Positions 46,401 to 56,754 of a stretch of 60,000 bases of DNA are shown piece after piece (position 1 is the first letter of the stretch; every line of letters begins with the position of its first letter). Position numbers and translations under genes: made by a program. This DNA comes from Branchiostoma floridae (Eukaryota; Chordata; Leptocardii; Amphioxiformes; Branchiostomatidae). Under the pieces are notes generated by a model. That model searched no databases. It was not told the DNA's origin and saw only the letters and a list, made by a program, of their open reading frames with translations. The stretch is from assembly GCF_000003815.2 (NCBI RefSeq), contig NC_049983.1, positions 14,082,240 through 14,142,239 of the forward strand, written 5' to 3'.

Positions 46401-46896
46401 TTAGCTCCCTTGCCCACCCTGCAGTCCAGACGAGAAAACGCTGCAAGATCGCTATACACGCAGATGCTGGCCAGTGACCATCCTTTGCACTTTATGGTCC
46501 CTGACGACAGGGAGGTTGCGACAGGACGAACATTGCGTAACTCCAGTCACCGAACACTACCTAAATGCAGGACCGAAAGACTCAAGCGATCATTCTTGTA
46601 CCGAGCCACAGTGCTCCACAACAACTCGTTTTAATCTAATCCTACAGACAGTTTGAAATGTTCACAAAGTGCAATTTCTAATTCTTTTAAAAATGAATGA
46701 CTATATATGTTTGTATTCTATATGTACGTAGTTTTTAAGCATGTTTCATATGTCAATTTGTCTCCTCCGTTTACGATTTTAACACCTCGATTTTAAACAC
46801 TGTAAATTAGCGACCTATTCAGATCATGTCTACATGCATATGTACATGAAATCTGCTACGCTGAATAAATTCTTTGATTGATTGATTGATTGATTA
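43441..46896 (+). mobile_element. Nearly complete non-LTR retrotransposon (LINE)
   Basis: The element seems to start near ggtggcgctcgtgtagggca and to end in a short 3' UTR with AATAAATTC and a (TTGA)n tail. It holds one long open frame (43602-46634). No separate ORF1 is present, so the 5' end is either naturally ORF1-less or truncated. An obvious target duplication was not found. The open state of the ORF implies recent insertion. Confidence 0.85.
43602..46634 (+). CDS. LINE ORF2: endonuclease and reverse transcriptase, uninterrupted
   Basis: The 1010-residue frame has a basic N-terminal region (1-120). It is followed by an EEP endonuclease with Asn129 in TNARS, Glu156 in TESW, GDFN (272-275) and SDH (326-328). 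The reverse transcriptase follows, with WRPISL (608-613), the first catalytic Asp in LLADMSKAFDRVDH (Asp678/Asp684), GVPQGGVLSP (734-743), and YADD (765-768). A C-terminal region with RVQKRALRIIYG follows. All catalytic residues are present, so target nicking and reverse transcription are conceivable. The first Met (43602) is used by default; Met22 is equally plausible. The order and motifs fit CR1/L2-like LINEs, though the clade is not determined. It lies 2.9 kb downstream of the last SLC28 copy-2 exon, on the same strand. Confidence 0.95.
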   Translation: MDLWRSIRRLFVLCGRTLFSVMASIEVLRYSAGFLRGLQRRTSSFIDLQVKEKLKTYGLFRRSRPRGRKAGKSLVRNISTIVGNRPLDHRLTCKSVSDFKCDRHSYLRSIRCDVKSSRPKGMPGILLTNARSLLHKLDEFCLTLSLNKIDIAAVTESWFSADLPEEVTSVDGYNLYRKDRRNRRGGGIALYISNDIKAKLVDIAVPDNLECIWTQLQPQRTPRAVPVLYMGVLYHPPWANEKLLQDETIQHLIHTLDTIRRKHPLAGIILCGDFNNLPIQPLLSSHPELKQVVTGATRANSTLDLIITNVHHQYHVPDITAPLGSSDHNCILWKPKVSNQHSGLLPRIKHRLVTQDRKEALGLCMCITDWSAVYNAVSVEDKVAMFNRILQTMLDVCVPLRTSKSRNVDKHWMTDKIMAAIKKRQSAYKKHGKTEKWKKLRNWVQTLIRKQKSSHYNRCIGMLKKENPREWWNFVNNELGRTQKSKGKVTVSDVPDDRVADALNDFFAEAWSDSRAYSLFPLQLPSNCDDLCSIGQVKAILRSLNTRKSGGPDGIPNWVLSVYHEDLAPVVTHLINSSYNSGYMPSVWKMANVCPIPKTSVPASKKDWRPISLISTLGKVQERLVLNRFLPIMKPWIRDQYAYMPKASTTVALLKVYQSWLQSLDTKKTSMVRVLLADMSKAFDRVDHGILLQHLDARGTPPRMLAWISSYLSGRTQRVVANNQHSSWRVVTSGVPQGGVLSPYLFLVYMSTRTTKYETTDNTGYADDIGLSRTIPCDAVETDDTMQQEATQLDSWAADKNMIMNGDKSYELRLCFSKHPPEPPPLTLGGKVVPVVDCATYLGFKVHSNLRWDSHITHVTTKGSKRLHFLRLLAKGGMPPEDLLTVYTTLVRPVLEYAHVAFVGCTESQRNTLERVQKRALRIIYGHSSNPASLAPLPTLQSRRENAARSLYTQMLASDHPLHFMVPDDREVATGRTLRNSSHRTLPKCRTERLKRSFLYRATVLHNNSF

Positions 46897-47756
46897 ATAC
46901 CGATCGCGAATTATGTGTTTCTGACTCCAATGACATCAAAGTGCAATATACATGTATTATCAGTTTAAGTTATCACAATGAATTAGAACTGTTTGCCACT
47001 CATCAGAATTTTTAGCAATCCTTGTTGTGCGGGTCTGAACCAGCTGTCCTATTCACTGTGACATCATCTAATCAATGTTTAATTACATTGTGGCAGTAAT
47101 CAAGAGCTGGAAGTATTATCTTGGATAGTCTGATGTTCAATAACATCAGATTATGTCATACCTGTGATGCGAAAACGTTCGATACGGCTGTTCCAGAACG
47201 TATGATAACTTTCCATATAACACGGGTTCTAAGTTGTATCACACAGGCTTCCTTCGAGTAAAATCTATATATAGTGTATACTTAGTGAAAATGTCTGCGT
47301 TCATTGAATGATACTAATATCATTGACATTAATAAAAAAATGTTGCATTCTGGTATCATAAACACTTAAATGCCACACAAAGGTTCTCAGGGCAACTCAT
47401 ATAATGACTTTGTTCTATTAAAAATAAAACTACATGTATTGTTAACTTATTCATTTTGGCGCTAACAGAAGGTACACATGCCTTGAATTAGAGCTGCGAG
47501 TCTTTGTCAGCGAATTTGCCAGCATTGCGCAAGGCAATATAAATCATTTTTGGTACATTTGATTTTGGCAGGGTCAGTTGAATTTTGAGACGATCGAGAC
47601 AATATTACTTGGTTAGAAAGATTGGGTACTGAAATCATGTGCAACTTATTGCTGAGTGGTCAATTGATCATCATTCTCTCTATAGTGGCCACATTTCTCC
47701 AGTCCCAAGTGGAGTTTATAAACAGGTTTGACTGTATATGTAAACAGGCAAGGTTA
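46897..47756. other. Intergenic, no gene; one old repeat related to 1600-2000
   Basis: Short frames only. The stretch 47460-47740 shares strings with 1600-2000 (tatcaatcattttt-like, ctatagtggcc). No splice-bounded exon was found. Confidence 0.4.
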
Positions 47757-48330
47757 TGTCAGAAATCTTTCATAAATCTTTTGCTTCAATGGAATGGTCA
47801 TCCAGGCATTTTCCATAGGATAAACAAAGTTGAACAAAAAAAACGCTCACCATATAGTATCCACCTATCCTGGTTGTCCTGGCCCAAGCTGTTGCCTCAT
47901 GAATCCATTATCCCCTCCTGTCTGGTCTGTGGCTCCATTTGTCCTTCCTGTCGGTCCCCGCTGCTCCGTTGGCCCCTCCTGTTGGTCTCAATGCTCTAAC
48001 TGCCCCTCTTGTCCATCTCGAGGCCTGGACCACCCTTCCTATCGCCCCGTGGCTCTAGGTACCTCTCCTGTCTGCCCCCGCTGGGAGCGACAGCAGAAGG
48101 GACCATTGGACAGCCAGAGGACCATTGGAAAGCAGAGAAAAGGGGGCTAAATTTCTGGTGCTTTTACTCTCTTAAGATTTAAGGTATCTTAACAGAATAC
48201 ATTCATTTTACAAAGGTTCATTTACTCTATTTACTGTCTTAAGGTGCAAGAGTGCGTGTACAAGGGTACATGCAAGAGTGCGTGTACAAGGGTGCATTTA
48301 CCCTCTTAAGGTGCAAGAGTGCATTTCACA
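47757..48330. repeat. Segmental direct repeat, copy 1, with a collagen-like relic on the minus strand
   Basis: This matches 49291-49850 at well over 90% identity. On the minus strand both contain a polypyrimidine acceptor (ctgctgtcgctcccag) followed by a GGx-rich stretch. In pieces it reads RGQTGEV, then GPTGRTNGATDQTGGDNG, then LGPGQPG. Gly spacing breaks phase and stops occur in every frame, so it is at most a decayed collagen-type exon. The CPSCP-rich plus-strand frames are shadows. Confidence 0.6.
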
Positions 48331-49200
48331 AGGGTACATTTACCCTCTTAAGGTGCAAGAGTGCATTTACCCTCTTAAGGTGCAAGGGTGCATTTACATG
48401 GGCACAATTACTGTCTTAAGGTGCAAGAGTGCATTAACAAGGGTACATTTACCCTCTTAAGGTGCAAGAGTGCATTTACGAGGGTGCATTTACCCTCTTA
48501 AGGTGCAAGAGTGCATTTACCCTTTTAAGGTGCAAGAGTGCATTTACGAGGGTGCATTTACCCTCTTAAGGTGCAAGAGTGCATTTACCCTTTTAAGGTG
48601 CAAGGGTGCATTTACATGGGCACAATTACTGTCTTAAGGTGCAAGAGTGCATTAACGAGGGTACATTTACCCTCTTAAGGTGCAAGAGTGCATTTACCCT
48701 CTTAAGGTGCAAGGGTGCATTAACAAGGGTACATTTACCCTCTTAAGGTGCAAGAGTGCATTTACCCTTTTAAGGTGCAAGAGTGCATTTACGAGGGTGC
48801 ATTTACCTTCTTAAGGTGCAAGAGTGCATTTACCCTTTTAAGGTGCAAGGGTGCATTTACATGGGCACAATTACTGTCTTAAGGTGCAAGAGTGCATTTA
48901 CGAGGGTGCATTTTCCCTCTTAAGGTGCAAGAGTGCATTTACATGGGCACAATTACTGTCTTAAGGTGCAAGGGTGCATTAACAAGGGTACATTTACCCT
49001 GTTAAGGTGCAAGGGTGCATTTACCCTTTTAAGGTGCAAGGGTGCATTGACCCTCTTAAGGTGCAAGAGTGCATTTACCCTCTTAAGGTGCAAGAGTGCA
49101 TTTACCCTCTTAAGGTGCAAGAGTGCATTTACCTTCTTAAGGTGCAAGAGTGCGTGTACAAGGGCACATTTACCGTCTTAAGGTGAAAGGATGTGTTAGC
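48236..49200 (+). repeat. Minisatellite array 1, 27-bp core (CTTAAGGTGCAAGAGTGCAT...)
   Basis: About 25-30 units of cttaaggtgcaagagtgcat plus ttaccct occur, some carrying a 20-24 bp insert (acaagggtacatttaccct or acatgggcacaattactgt). Insert-bearing units recur in a higher-order pattern. All ORFs here are translations of the unit. Confidence 0.95.
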
Positions 49201-49290
49201 AAGGGTACATTTACCCTCTTAAGGTTTCAGGGACAGTTAATTAGGTGATCTGAACTGCAATGGTGCGTTTGCATGGTACAGGTACATTGA

Positions 49291-49850
49291 TGTCAGAAAT
49301 TTTTCTTAAATCCTTTGCTGCAATGGAGGGGTCATCCTGGCATTTTACAAAGGATTAACCAACGAAACACTCATCAAGTATCCACCTATCCTGGTTGTCC
49401 TGGCCCAAGCTGTTGCCTCATGAATCCATTATCCCCTCCTGTCTGGTCTGTGGCTCCATTTGTCCTTCCTGTCGGTCCCCGCTGCTCCGTTGGCCCCTCC
49501 TGTTGGTCTCAATGCTCTAACTGCCCCTCTTGTCCATCTCGAGGCCTGGACCACCCTTCCTGTCGCCCCGTGGCTCTAGGTACCTCTCCTGTCTGCCCCC
49601 GCTGGGAGCGACAGCAGAAGGGACCATTGGACAGCCACGGGACCATTGGAAAGCAGAGAAAAGGGGGCTTAAATTTCTGGTGCCTTTACTCTCTTAAGAT
49701 TTAATGGTATCTTAACAGAATACATTCATTTTACAAAGGTTCATTTACTCTATTTACTGTCTTAAGGTGCAAGAGTGCGTGTACAAGGGTACATGCAAGA
49801 GTGCGTGTACAAGGGTCCATTTACCCTCTTAAGGTGCAAGAGTGCATTTC
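49291..49850. repeat. Segmental direct repeat, copy 2
   Basis: This second copy lies about 1.52 kb from 47757-48330 and is followed by its own array. One minus-strand stop present in copy 1 (from gcgatagg) is absent here (gcgacagg), but further stops remain. The repeat-plus-array unit was therefore duplicated in tandem. Confidence 0.85.
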
Positions 49851-50385
49851 ACAAGGGCAAATTTACCCTCTTAAGTTGGAAGGGTGCATTTACATGGGCA
49901 CAATTACTGTCTTAAGGGCAAGAGTGCTTTTACGAGGGTACATTTACCCTGCAAGAGTGCATTTACCCTCTTAAGGTGCAAGAGTGCATTTACCCTCTTA
50001 AGTTGCAAGGGTGCATTTACCCTCTTAAGGTGCAAGGGTGCAGTTACATAAGCACAATTACTGTCTTAAGGTGCAAGAGTGCATTAACAAGGGTACATTT
50101 ACCCTCTTAAGGTGCAAGAGTGCATTTACCCTCTTAAGGTGCAAGAGTGCATTTTACAAGGGCAAATTTACCCTCTTAAGGTGCAAGAGTGCATTTACCC
50201 TCTTAAGTTGCAAGGGTGCATTTACCCTCTTAAGGTGCAAGGGTGCATTTACCCTCTTAAGGTGCAAGGGTGCATTTACATGGGCACAATTACTGTCTTA
50301 AGGTGCAAGGGTGCATTAACAAGGGTACATTTACCCTCTAAGGTGCAAGAGTGCATTTACCCTCTTAAGGTGCAAGGGTGCATTT
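49761..50385 (+). repeat. Minisatellite array 2, same 27-bp core
   Basis: The core and insert types are the same as in array 1, but fewer units are present and several are decayed (cttaagttgcaagg, cttaagggcaagag). It runs directly into the 55-bp array. Confidence 0.95.
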
Positions 50386-51650
50386 ACTATCGCACTATCG
50401 CACACCTGTGTCCGTCAGATGGAAGAAGTTTTTATTAGTAACAAGCTGGACTATCGCACACCTGTGTCTGTCAGATGGAAGAAGTTTTTATTAATAACAA
50501 GCTGGACTATCGCACACCTGTGTCCGTCAGATGGAAGACGTTTTTATTAGTACAAGCTGGACTATCGCACACCTGTGTCCGTCAGATGGAAGACGTTTTT
50601 ATTAGTACAAGCTGGACTATCGCACACCTGTCTGTCAGATGGAAGAAGTTTTTATTAGTAACAAGCTGGACTTTCGCACACCTGTGTCCGTCAGATGGAA
50701 GACGTTTTTATTAGTACAAGCTGGACTATCGCACACCTGTGTTCGTCAGATGGAAGACGTTTTTATTAGTACAAGCTGGACTATCGCACACCTGTCTGTC
50801 AGATGGAAGAAGTTTTTATTAGTAACAAGCTGGACTATCGCACACCTGTGTCTGTCAGATGGAAGAAGTTTTTTTAAGCACAAGCTGGACTATCGCACAC
50901 CTGTCTGTCAGATGGAAGAAGTTTTTATTAGTACAAGCTGGACTATCGCACACCTGTGTCTGTCAGATGGAAGAAGTTTTTATTAGTACAAGCTGGACTA
51001 TCGCACACCTGTGTCCGTCAGATGGAAGACGTTTTTATTAGTACAAGCTGGACTATCGCACACCTGTGTCTGTCAGATGGAAGACGTTCTTATTAGTACA
51101 AGCTGGACTATCGCACACCTGTGTCTGTCAGATGGAAGAAGTTTTTTTAAGCACAAGCTGGACTATCGCACACCTGTCTGTCAGATGGAAGAAGTTTTTA
51201 TTAGTAACAAGCTGGACTATCGCACACCTGTCTGTCAGATGGAAGAAGTTTTTATTAGTAACAAGCTGGACTATCGCACACCTGTCTGTCAGATGGAAGA
51301 AGTTTTTATTAGTAACAAGCTGGACTATCGCACATCTGTGTCCGTCAGATGGAAAACGTTTTTATTAGTACAAGCTGGACTATCGCACACCTGTGTCTGT
51401 CAGATGGAAGAAGTTTTTTTAAGCACAAGCTGGACTATCGCACACCTGTCTGTCAGATGGAAGAAGTTTTTATTAGTAACAAGCTGGACTATCGCACATC
51501 TGTGTCCGTCAGATGGAAAACGTTTTTATTAGTACAAGCTGGACTATCGCACACCTGTGTCTGTCAGATGGAAGAAGTTTTTTTAAGCACAAGCTGGACT
51601 ATCGCACACCTGTGTCTGTCAGATGGAAGAAGTTTTTATTAGTACACCTA
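50386..51650 (+). repeat. Minisatellite array 3, 53-56 bp unit, about 23 copies
   Basis: The unit reads ctggactatcgcacacctgt, then gtccgtcagatggaagacgt, then ttttattagtacaag. Variants are gaagaag for gaagacg, gtaacaag for gtacaag, loss of tgtc, and a tttttttaagcacaag form appearing four times. The unit length is not a multiple of three, and two of three frames lack stops, so several long but spurious ORFs appear. Confidence 0.97.
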
Positions 51651-51697
51651 GTCTTATTTTTAATGGAGGCTTATATTTTGAAATATCTTTTACATAC

Positions 51698-51817
51698 CAG
51701 TATTGATCAGGAATATGTGTCTGAGAACCGCAGTGGGTAGACATCTGAAGACTGAACAGGCAGTCAGAAAATCTTCCACCTGGCATCTGCTTGGAGACAT
51801 GGTAAAGGCCAGTTGAT
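51698..51817 (-). CDS. Candidate internal exon, unknown protein
   Basis: The exon is preceded by a strong acceptor (gttctctctcttgtgcag) and followed by a GTATGT donor. Joined to the exon ending at 54245 it keeps frame: AG plus A makes Arg, then STGLYHVSKQMPGGRFSDC, and on to HIPDQY plus two bases. The frame is open across all 120 bases. It lies just outside the 55-bp array. The combined N terminus is rich in Arg, Thr and Ser, as in mitochondrial presequences, but I recognise no family. Confidence 0.42.
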
Positions 51818-52872
51818 CTGCACAAGAGAGAGAACATGCAAACATGACCAGATTTATAAACATTTGTTATTATCTTAGAATCATAATTATAACTTTCATA
51901 GCCTGATTTGATCATTGCTACATACAAAATACACCACAAAAGAAATTGTCACTTCAAACTGTGTGCCAATGATCCAAACATTATTCGGACAACCACATAT
52001 TTGTTTAGGACTCAAAAGCCTACATATGGAACATGATATTTGTCTCTGGAACTCCTGATATTTTTGTGTCTGACTAGCCTGCGCTATATGCATATTAACC
52101 AGAAGTCCAGAACCCTGACACCCATTGAGTTATTGGGCAGGTGAAATTTTCTGGACGAAAACAATAGAATTTATGTTTAGAAGCCAAAAAAAAAACTGTC
52201 AGCGACCAGATGTCAGCAATGTATGTAGAAAAACCTGGGCATAAGGAAGTACTCCCATGGTAACTTGTGCAGCAGTTGTATGGTGGATTGACCCCATAAC
52301 CACATAAACATCCCAGACTGTTGTCTTCCAGCCAGGAACAATATTGAGGGACAGATTAGCATAATAACTGTCACAAGATTCAAAACTTCTGCGCTGGTTG
52401 TATAGGAACATGCATACTGACCCAAATAACCATTAGCACATAATCCAAGTACATTTCCAAAAGATAACATTCCTGCTTTGATAATCAATTCAATACTTCA
52501 TCTACATCTTTTACTTTAGTTTTCAGAAAATCAACTTTGTTCAAATTTCAAATCAGCCCCGTCAAAATTTTATGAATTTAAAGTATCTAAATGTATCTAA
52601 ACTATCCAACTTGAAAATGATGTCCTGACACAGATGAATTTAGCTTTTAGTTGGTGTCTACAAGCGAGGACTTGGTGTCTACCAACCAGTATAGTTTGGT
52701 TAGGCTGGGGTACAGACTGGGGCTCTGCACATAAAACTTTCATTCAACAATGTCAATAGTATATCCTGGGCTTGGTTCATGTTCCAGCTAAATTTTTTAT
52801 GTGTATTATCTGTTGTCTACAGATTTCAAAATGTTCAAACAAGGCTTGAAGAGTAACTTGCACTTTGTAATA

Positions 52873-53243
52873 CTCTCCAAGCAGATGTTGATGGGAAAAA
52901 AGTGACCTTTTCCTTATGGTGGTGATAGCTGACTCTGCTTGTAGTACCAGACTCCCGCCTGGCTGAACAGAAATAGGAAACTTTGGCAAAGTTAAAAGCC
53001 TAGCAGGAGTTAATCGGCCTAGCCGTGAACTGACAGGCAGTGAGGAAATAGCCTCTGGCGGCTGCCTCCCCCAAGCGCTGCTTTTAACTCTGTCCAATTT
53101 CTACTATTAGACCACCAATCAGCTGTGGCTGGTACTAGTGGCAGAGGCACAACTCTCCTTTGAATTTGATATCTGCCCTTAGTAAATACTGTATACATAA
53201 AGGCACATCAAAAACTTCTGGAGCCATACATCTGCTTGGAGAG
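52873..53243. mobile_element. MITE, CTCTCCAAGC family (copy 3, long form)
   Basis: This 371-bp element has TA flanks (52871-52872 and 53244-53245) and ends CTCTCCAAGCAGATGT and its complement. Only the outermost part matches the copies at 2868 and 28826. The inside is different, so this is a second subfamily sharing termini. The minus-strand frame through it is not an exon. Confidence 0.8.
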
Positions 53244-54244
53244 TAGCCAAATGGTGAAATATGGCTTTTGTACCAAGCAGTGGAAGTGCTGGATGTGGGT
53301 TACCTAGAGCTAGCATACTTACATAGAAAATAATGTGATCATGTTTGCCAAAGATGAATTAATGGATTGCTCCCGCAGCTTTTTCATGTCAATAGACTTG
53401 TACAACTTTATCAGTAATCAGAAATCTCATTTCTGACTGCTGTAACAGTGAAACAGTGAATATCCCCCTTTGGAGAAGTGAATCTCCCCTTTATGTCTAT
53501 GGGTGGTCTTGTGTTTGAAAATGGACCTCGAGTCCACTACAGGAAGGCGTCCCTTTGTTTGGGTAGTTTTATGGCTCTGACCGTTGGAACACGTGTGGAC
53601 TTGTTTTGCTGAAGAATTCAACCTCATTCCATTCCCACAAATAACCCTCAAGAACTGTACGACGAAAAGTATACAAATGCTAAAAGTTGAACGCTAAGTC
53701 AGTGATTCCCCACCAACATCTTTTAGAGCTTTTTTCCCCCTATAACCCATCACTGATCAGTTCTTGTCCTGCGAACATTCCCGGGTCTGCTGCAAAACTA
53801 TTTTCTGGCTAGGGGTCTGTACCAGTATTACGTACAAATGTAGCGTTAGTCTGGCTGTATCTCTTACTTGCTGTCTCTGTGCGATCAAACCTCCTTGGTC
53901 TGATGTACGACAGGTTGCGCTGATCGCAAACAAATAGTGGAAGAAATTGGACAAATAAGTCATATAATTTATGCGCCACCCATGTGGCCCAAGAATTTAT
54001 CGAACGTTTGAGGTTCGACATGATTTATAGGTTTGTAACGATAACGGTCATCCACTAACAATTCTAAGATCAGATGTAACGTTAACGTTACTTGAATTTG
54101 AAATGATTGGAAGGAGTCCCAATATTCATTTTCAGATTATGACAGCCATATACACACATGTATGCTAAACTCCTGACAGTGACAGTAAGCTCCTGTCAAA
54201 AGTTTCCAAACCTGAGATTTAGAATAACGGAATCAAACACTTAC

Positions 54245-54333
54245 CTTGGGTAGTAACTGTAACACCGATTAATACCGCTACAAAGCTCGAGTGAAGGTCT
54301 GTGCAGAATTCTTGTTGTTTTCGCCGTCGTCAT
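54245..54333 (-). CDS. Candidate first coding exon, unknown protein
   Basis: An ATG at 54333 opens MTTAKTTRILHRPSLELC and runs to CYSYYP plus AG, ending at a strong donor (CCCAAG then GTAAGTG). The frame gives 29 codons plus two bases, matching the phase of the acceptor at 51817. The 54.3-54.6 kb sequence upstream is CpG-rich, as at animal promoters. The Arg-rich start with few acidic residues resembles a mitochondrial targeting peptide. The gene's remainder is not resolved; a possible last exon lies at 43297-43391. Confidence 0.42.
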
Positions 54334-55215
54334 TGTAACGTTAGCTGTACTGGGATGCGTCGAGTGTCTGCGTGCGTGTGCTCTTGCGTGTCTTCTGGGA
54401 TCTTCTGGGTGGCCTTGCTTGCGGAATTTCACAAGTCCGCGCCATAAACATGAAAGGTCGGGGGTCACTCTCGTACCTTGCTCGTACTCATGATCGCACG
54501 GCCGTTCGTAGGATAAGAACTTCCCCCCAACAAGACAACCTAGAGAGTCTACATAACGAAATCTTGACAACGCTTATCGGTAATTCATGATGGTCGGCAA
54601 TACGTTTTATGTTGTATGGACTTGTTTCTGCGGACGGTGGGAACGAGTTCGTTGGATTGTTCCATTGTATTCATGGGGAGTCTTAAGCGAAGACCTTCGT
54701 AGCTACACAATCTGACTTTCGAAATTCGAGATTTTGGAACAAAGCAATAAGTTGTCAATCAATAGCTTGGTAGAATCAAGCTAACAAGTTCGCTTCATGA
54801 TCGATGTGCCGGTATTAAACGAGCCGAGAACAGCAGACCACAGTACAATATCTCACATCCCACTGTATGGGGATGTCCCGTCGCCGTACAACAACAATAC
54901 AAGTCACACATGTCATACATGTACCACAAGGAGACTGGGTTCTACGCGGTAAAATATTGTAGAGTGTACTTGAAAAAAGAGAAAAACGCGATGAGAACAA
55001 CCAGCAGAATGTCGGAGAAATTCTATCTACATCCGGCCTTTGAAATTCTATTTCAAAATAGGGCCGTCAAGCGAACTAGAAAAACTTCAGAATCAATTCA
55101 TCCAATCTTTTTTTTTTAGTCTCGAAACCGGCATATTCCTACACCATACAACTACACTTTGATTCCTTTCATCGTGCCACAAATTTCTACCCAGCCAGGC
55201 TTCTTGTATCTGTGG

Positions 55216-55378
55216 GCTACTTTATTAATATTAGTCTCCACAAGGAGGTTATATCGCCTCCTTGCTTTATTTGGTCTCCAAGTAACGTTAGAAGTCGGTG
55301 GAGAAGATTGTCGGCGTTTTGTCATATCTCCCGTTTTGTCTCCTCACACCAGGAGACAGAAACGGGAGGTTATATGAT
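55216..55378. repeat. Paired hairpins (AAGGAGGTTATATCGCCTCCTT and a second)
   Basis: A 22-bp imperfect palindrome with a ggaggttata/cgcctcc stem is followed about 80 bp later by a second stem, ctcccgttttgtctcct against aggagacagaaacgggag. Both carry ggaggttatat. This looks like a short dispersed fold-back repeat. Confidence 0.7.
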
Positions 55379-55444
55379 CTATAACGTTATAGCCGGTATA
55401 ACGCCCTTCGGCGTTTATCGAACCTGTATATTACACTATTGGAG

Positions 55445-55568
55445 CATTCCCCGTTGTCACAGAGGATTCCCCGCCGTCGTTGGGATTCCCCGTCTGGACT
55501 ATTCCCCGTCATCACGGGGCGTTCCCCGTTAGAGAATTCCCCGTCGTTGTTAGAGCATTCCCCATCGG
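55445..55568 (+). repeat. Short tandem array, ATTCCCCGT unit
   Basis: Seven units of 15-22 bp start attccccg (or gttccccg), with variable spacers such as tcgttgttagagc. No gene overlaps. Confidence 0.85.
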
Positions 55569-56409
55569 CATGCTTGTGGAAACACCGATAAACACTGTTA
55601 CATAGAAGCCTGTTATCCACACCGGGTAACCCCCACACACAATAACTTTACTCTCTATAAAGGACTGAAGATTGGTCCTGTTCATCACATTACCGCTCTA
55701 TGACAATACGATGATACTGACGAGTGTGATCATGGACAGTTTTATGACACATTGTCAAAGAATGAATAAGCGACGGTCAGACAGTTTTTCCCACCTAAGT
55801 TCAGAGAGAAGCGACAAATATGAGAACCCTCTCAGCACCTGATACTGTAAGTGGCAAAAAAAAAATCCCCAAATTTAACTATGTAAAGTAATGTATGCTC
55901 AAAGGGAAAATGAAGTATTGTGGGCACTTGTCCTACACACCTTCATACCGTTCATTTGGTTTCTATATATATATATACAAGGGCATAGGAGCAAAAAATA
56001 TACATTTTAGTCAAAAATGGACAAACCCCCCAAATTAACTAATTTTAAAGTAACCTATGAAGAAAGTGTTGATGGGTTCCTATGCTCATATGTCCAATGC
56101 ACCTATGTGCCAAATTTCAGGTTATTAGGTTGTAATATATACCTGAGGGCGGAGGGGCCCAAAATATATATATTTGGTATATTTAGAAGGGACCAAAAAC
56201 CCTCAATATCATAATTTCTAAGGCATCTATCAAAGAAGTGAACAAAAGTCTGGGGGTATTTGCTACCCATACCCCGATGCCAAGTTTCAGTTCATTTGGC
56301 CCCAAGATGAAAAAAGTTGAATCAAATTGAACAGGATTGATTTGACAGGAGCATGAGAAGAGACAAAGCACACCCCCCCCTCCCAAAAGATCCGACGGGG
56401 AAACGCCAT

Positions 56410-56505
56410 TCCTGTAGTCATAGACCTTGTATAAATTGATTTATTACTATTGCCATACATTGTACCATGTACAAATGTCGTGCAATAAAGTTTATTTATC
56501 TATTC
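56410..56505 (+). mobile_element. Short LINE 3' tail, related to 26400-26449
   Basis: The string gtacaaatgtcgtgcaataa, then agtttatttatc, matches the end of the LINE insertion at 26025-26449 (tgttgtgcaataaagttata). Upstream sequence (55860-56390) is a repeat with two diverged direct halves (accaaaaaccctcaat and ggacaaaccccccaaatt types) without coding potential. Confidence 0.6.
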
Positions 56506-56754
56506 ATATTCTTGCGTTGGGATGAACAGGTGTTCTATGTATGGGTTTCGGTCCGGCCGTGAGGTTCGGTCCGGCTGTCATATTTGGAGTGATGATGCAA
56601 TAAGCAGGCGTGGCCTAAAAACTACGAAGGCCCATAATGTGCACAAGAAGTAAACTATGTCACTCTTCACCATCAGCGATGATCAAGGAATTCAATTGCC
56701 TGCATGAAACTGAAATTGCACATAGGTAATAGGTATAAAACTTACATTTGGAAA

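Noticed and set aside
47622-48150. Pro/Cys/Ser-rich plus-strand ORFs
   Set aside because: They lie opposite a more collagen-like minus-strand reading. Neither strand is open across the duplicated segment without breaks.
48236-50385. CRISPR-like array of short regular repeats
   Set aside because: The 27-bp units abut one another without unique spacers, the inserts are themselves repeated, and the genomic context is an animal genome.
50475-51740. Several long overlapping plus-strand ORFs up to 173 codons
   Set aside because: They are translations of a 53-56 bp tandem unit that lacks stops in two frames. There is no start context or splice structure and the frame drifts between units.
52777-53097. 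A minus-strand exon with a good acceptor (ctatttctgttcag) and a frame starting PGGSLVLQAESAIT
   Set aside because: It lies wholly inside the TA-flanked MITE at 52873-53243 or runs out of it without a usable donor, so the splice-like signal is best taken as chance.
55445-55568. Possible clustered binding sites (ATTCCCCG)
   Set aside because: Resembles an NF-kB-like half motif, but it is a degenerate short tandem array with no nearby supported promoter.
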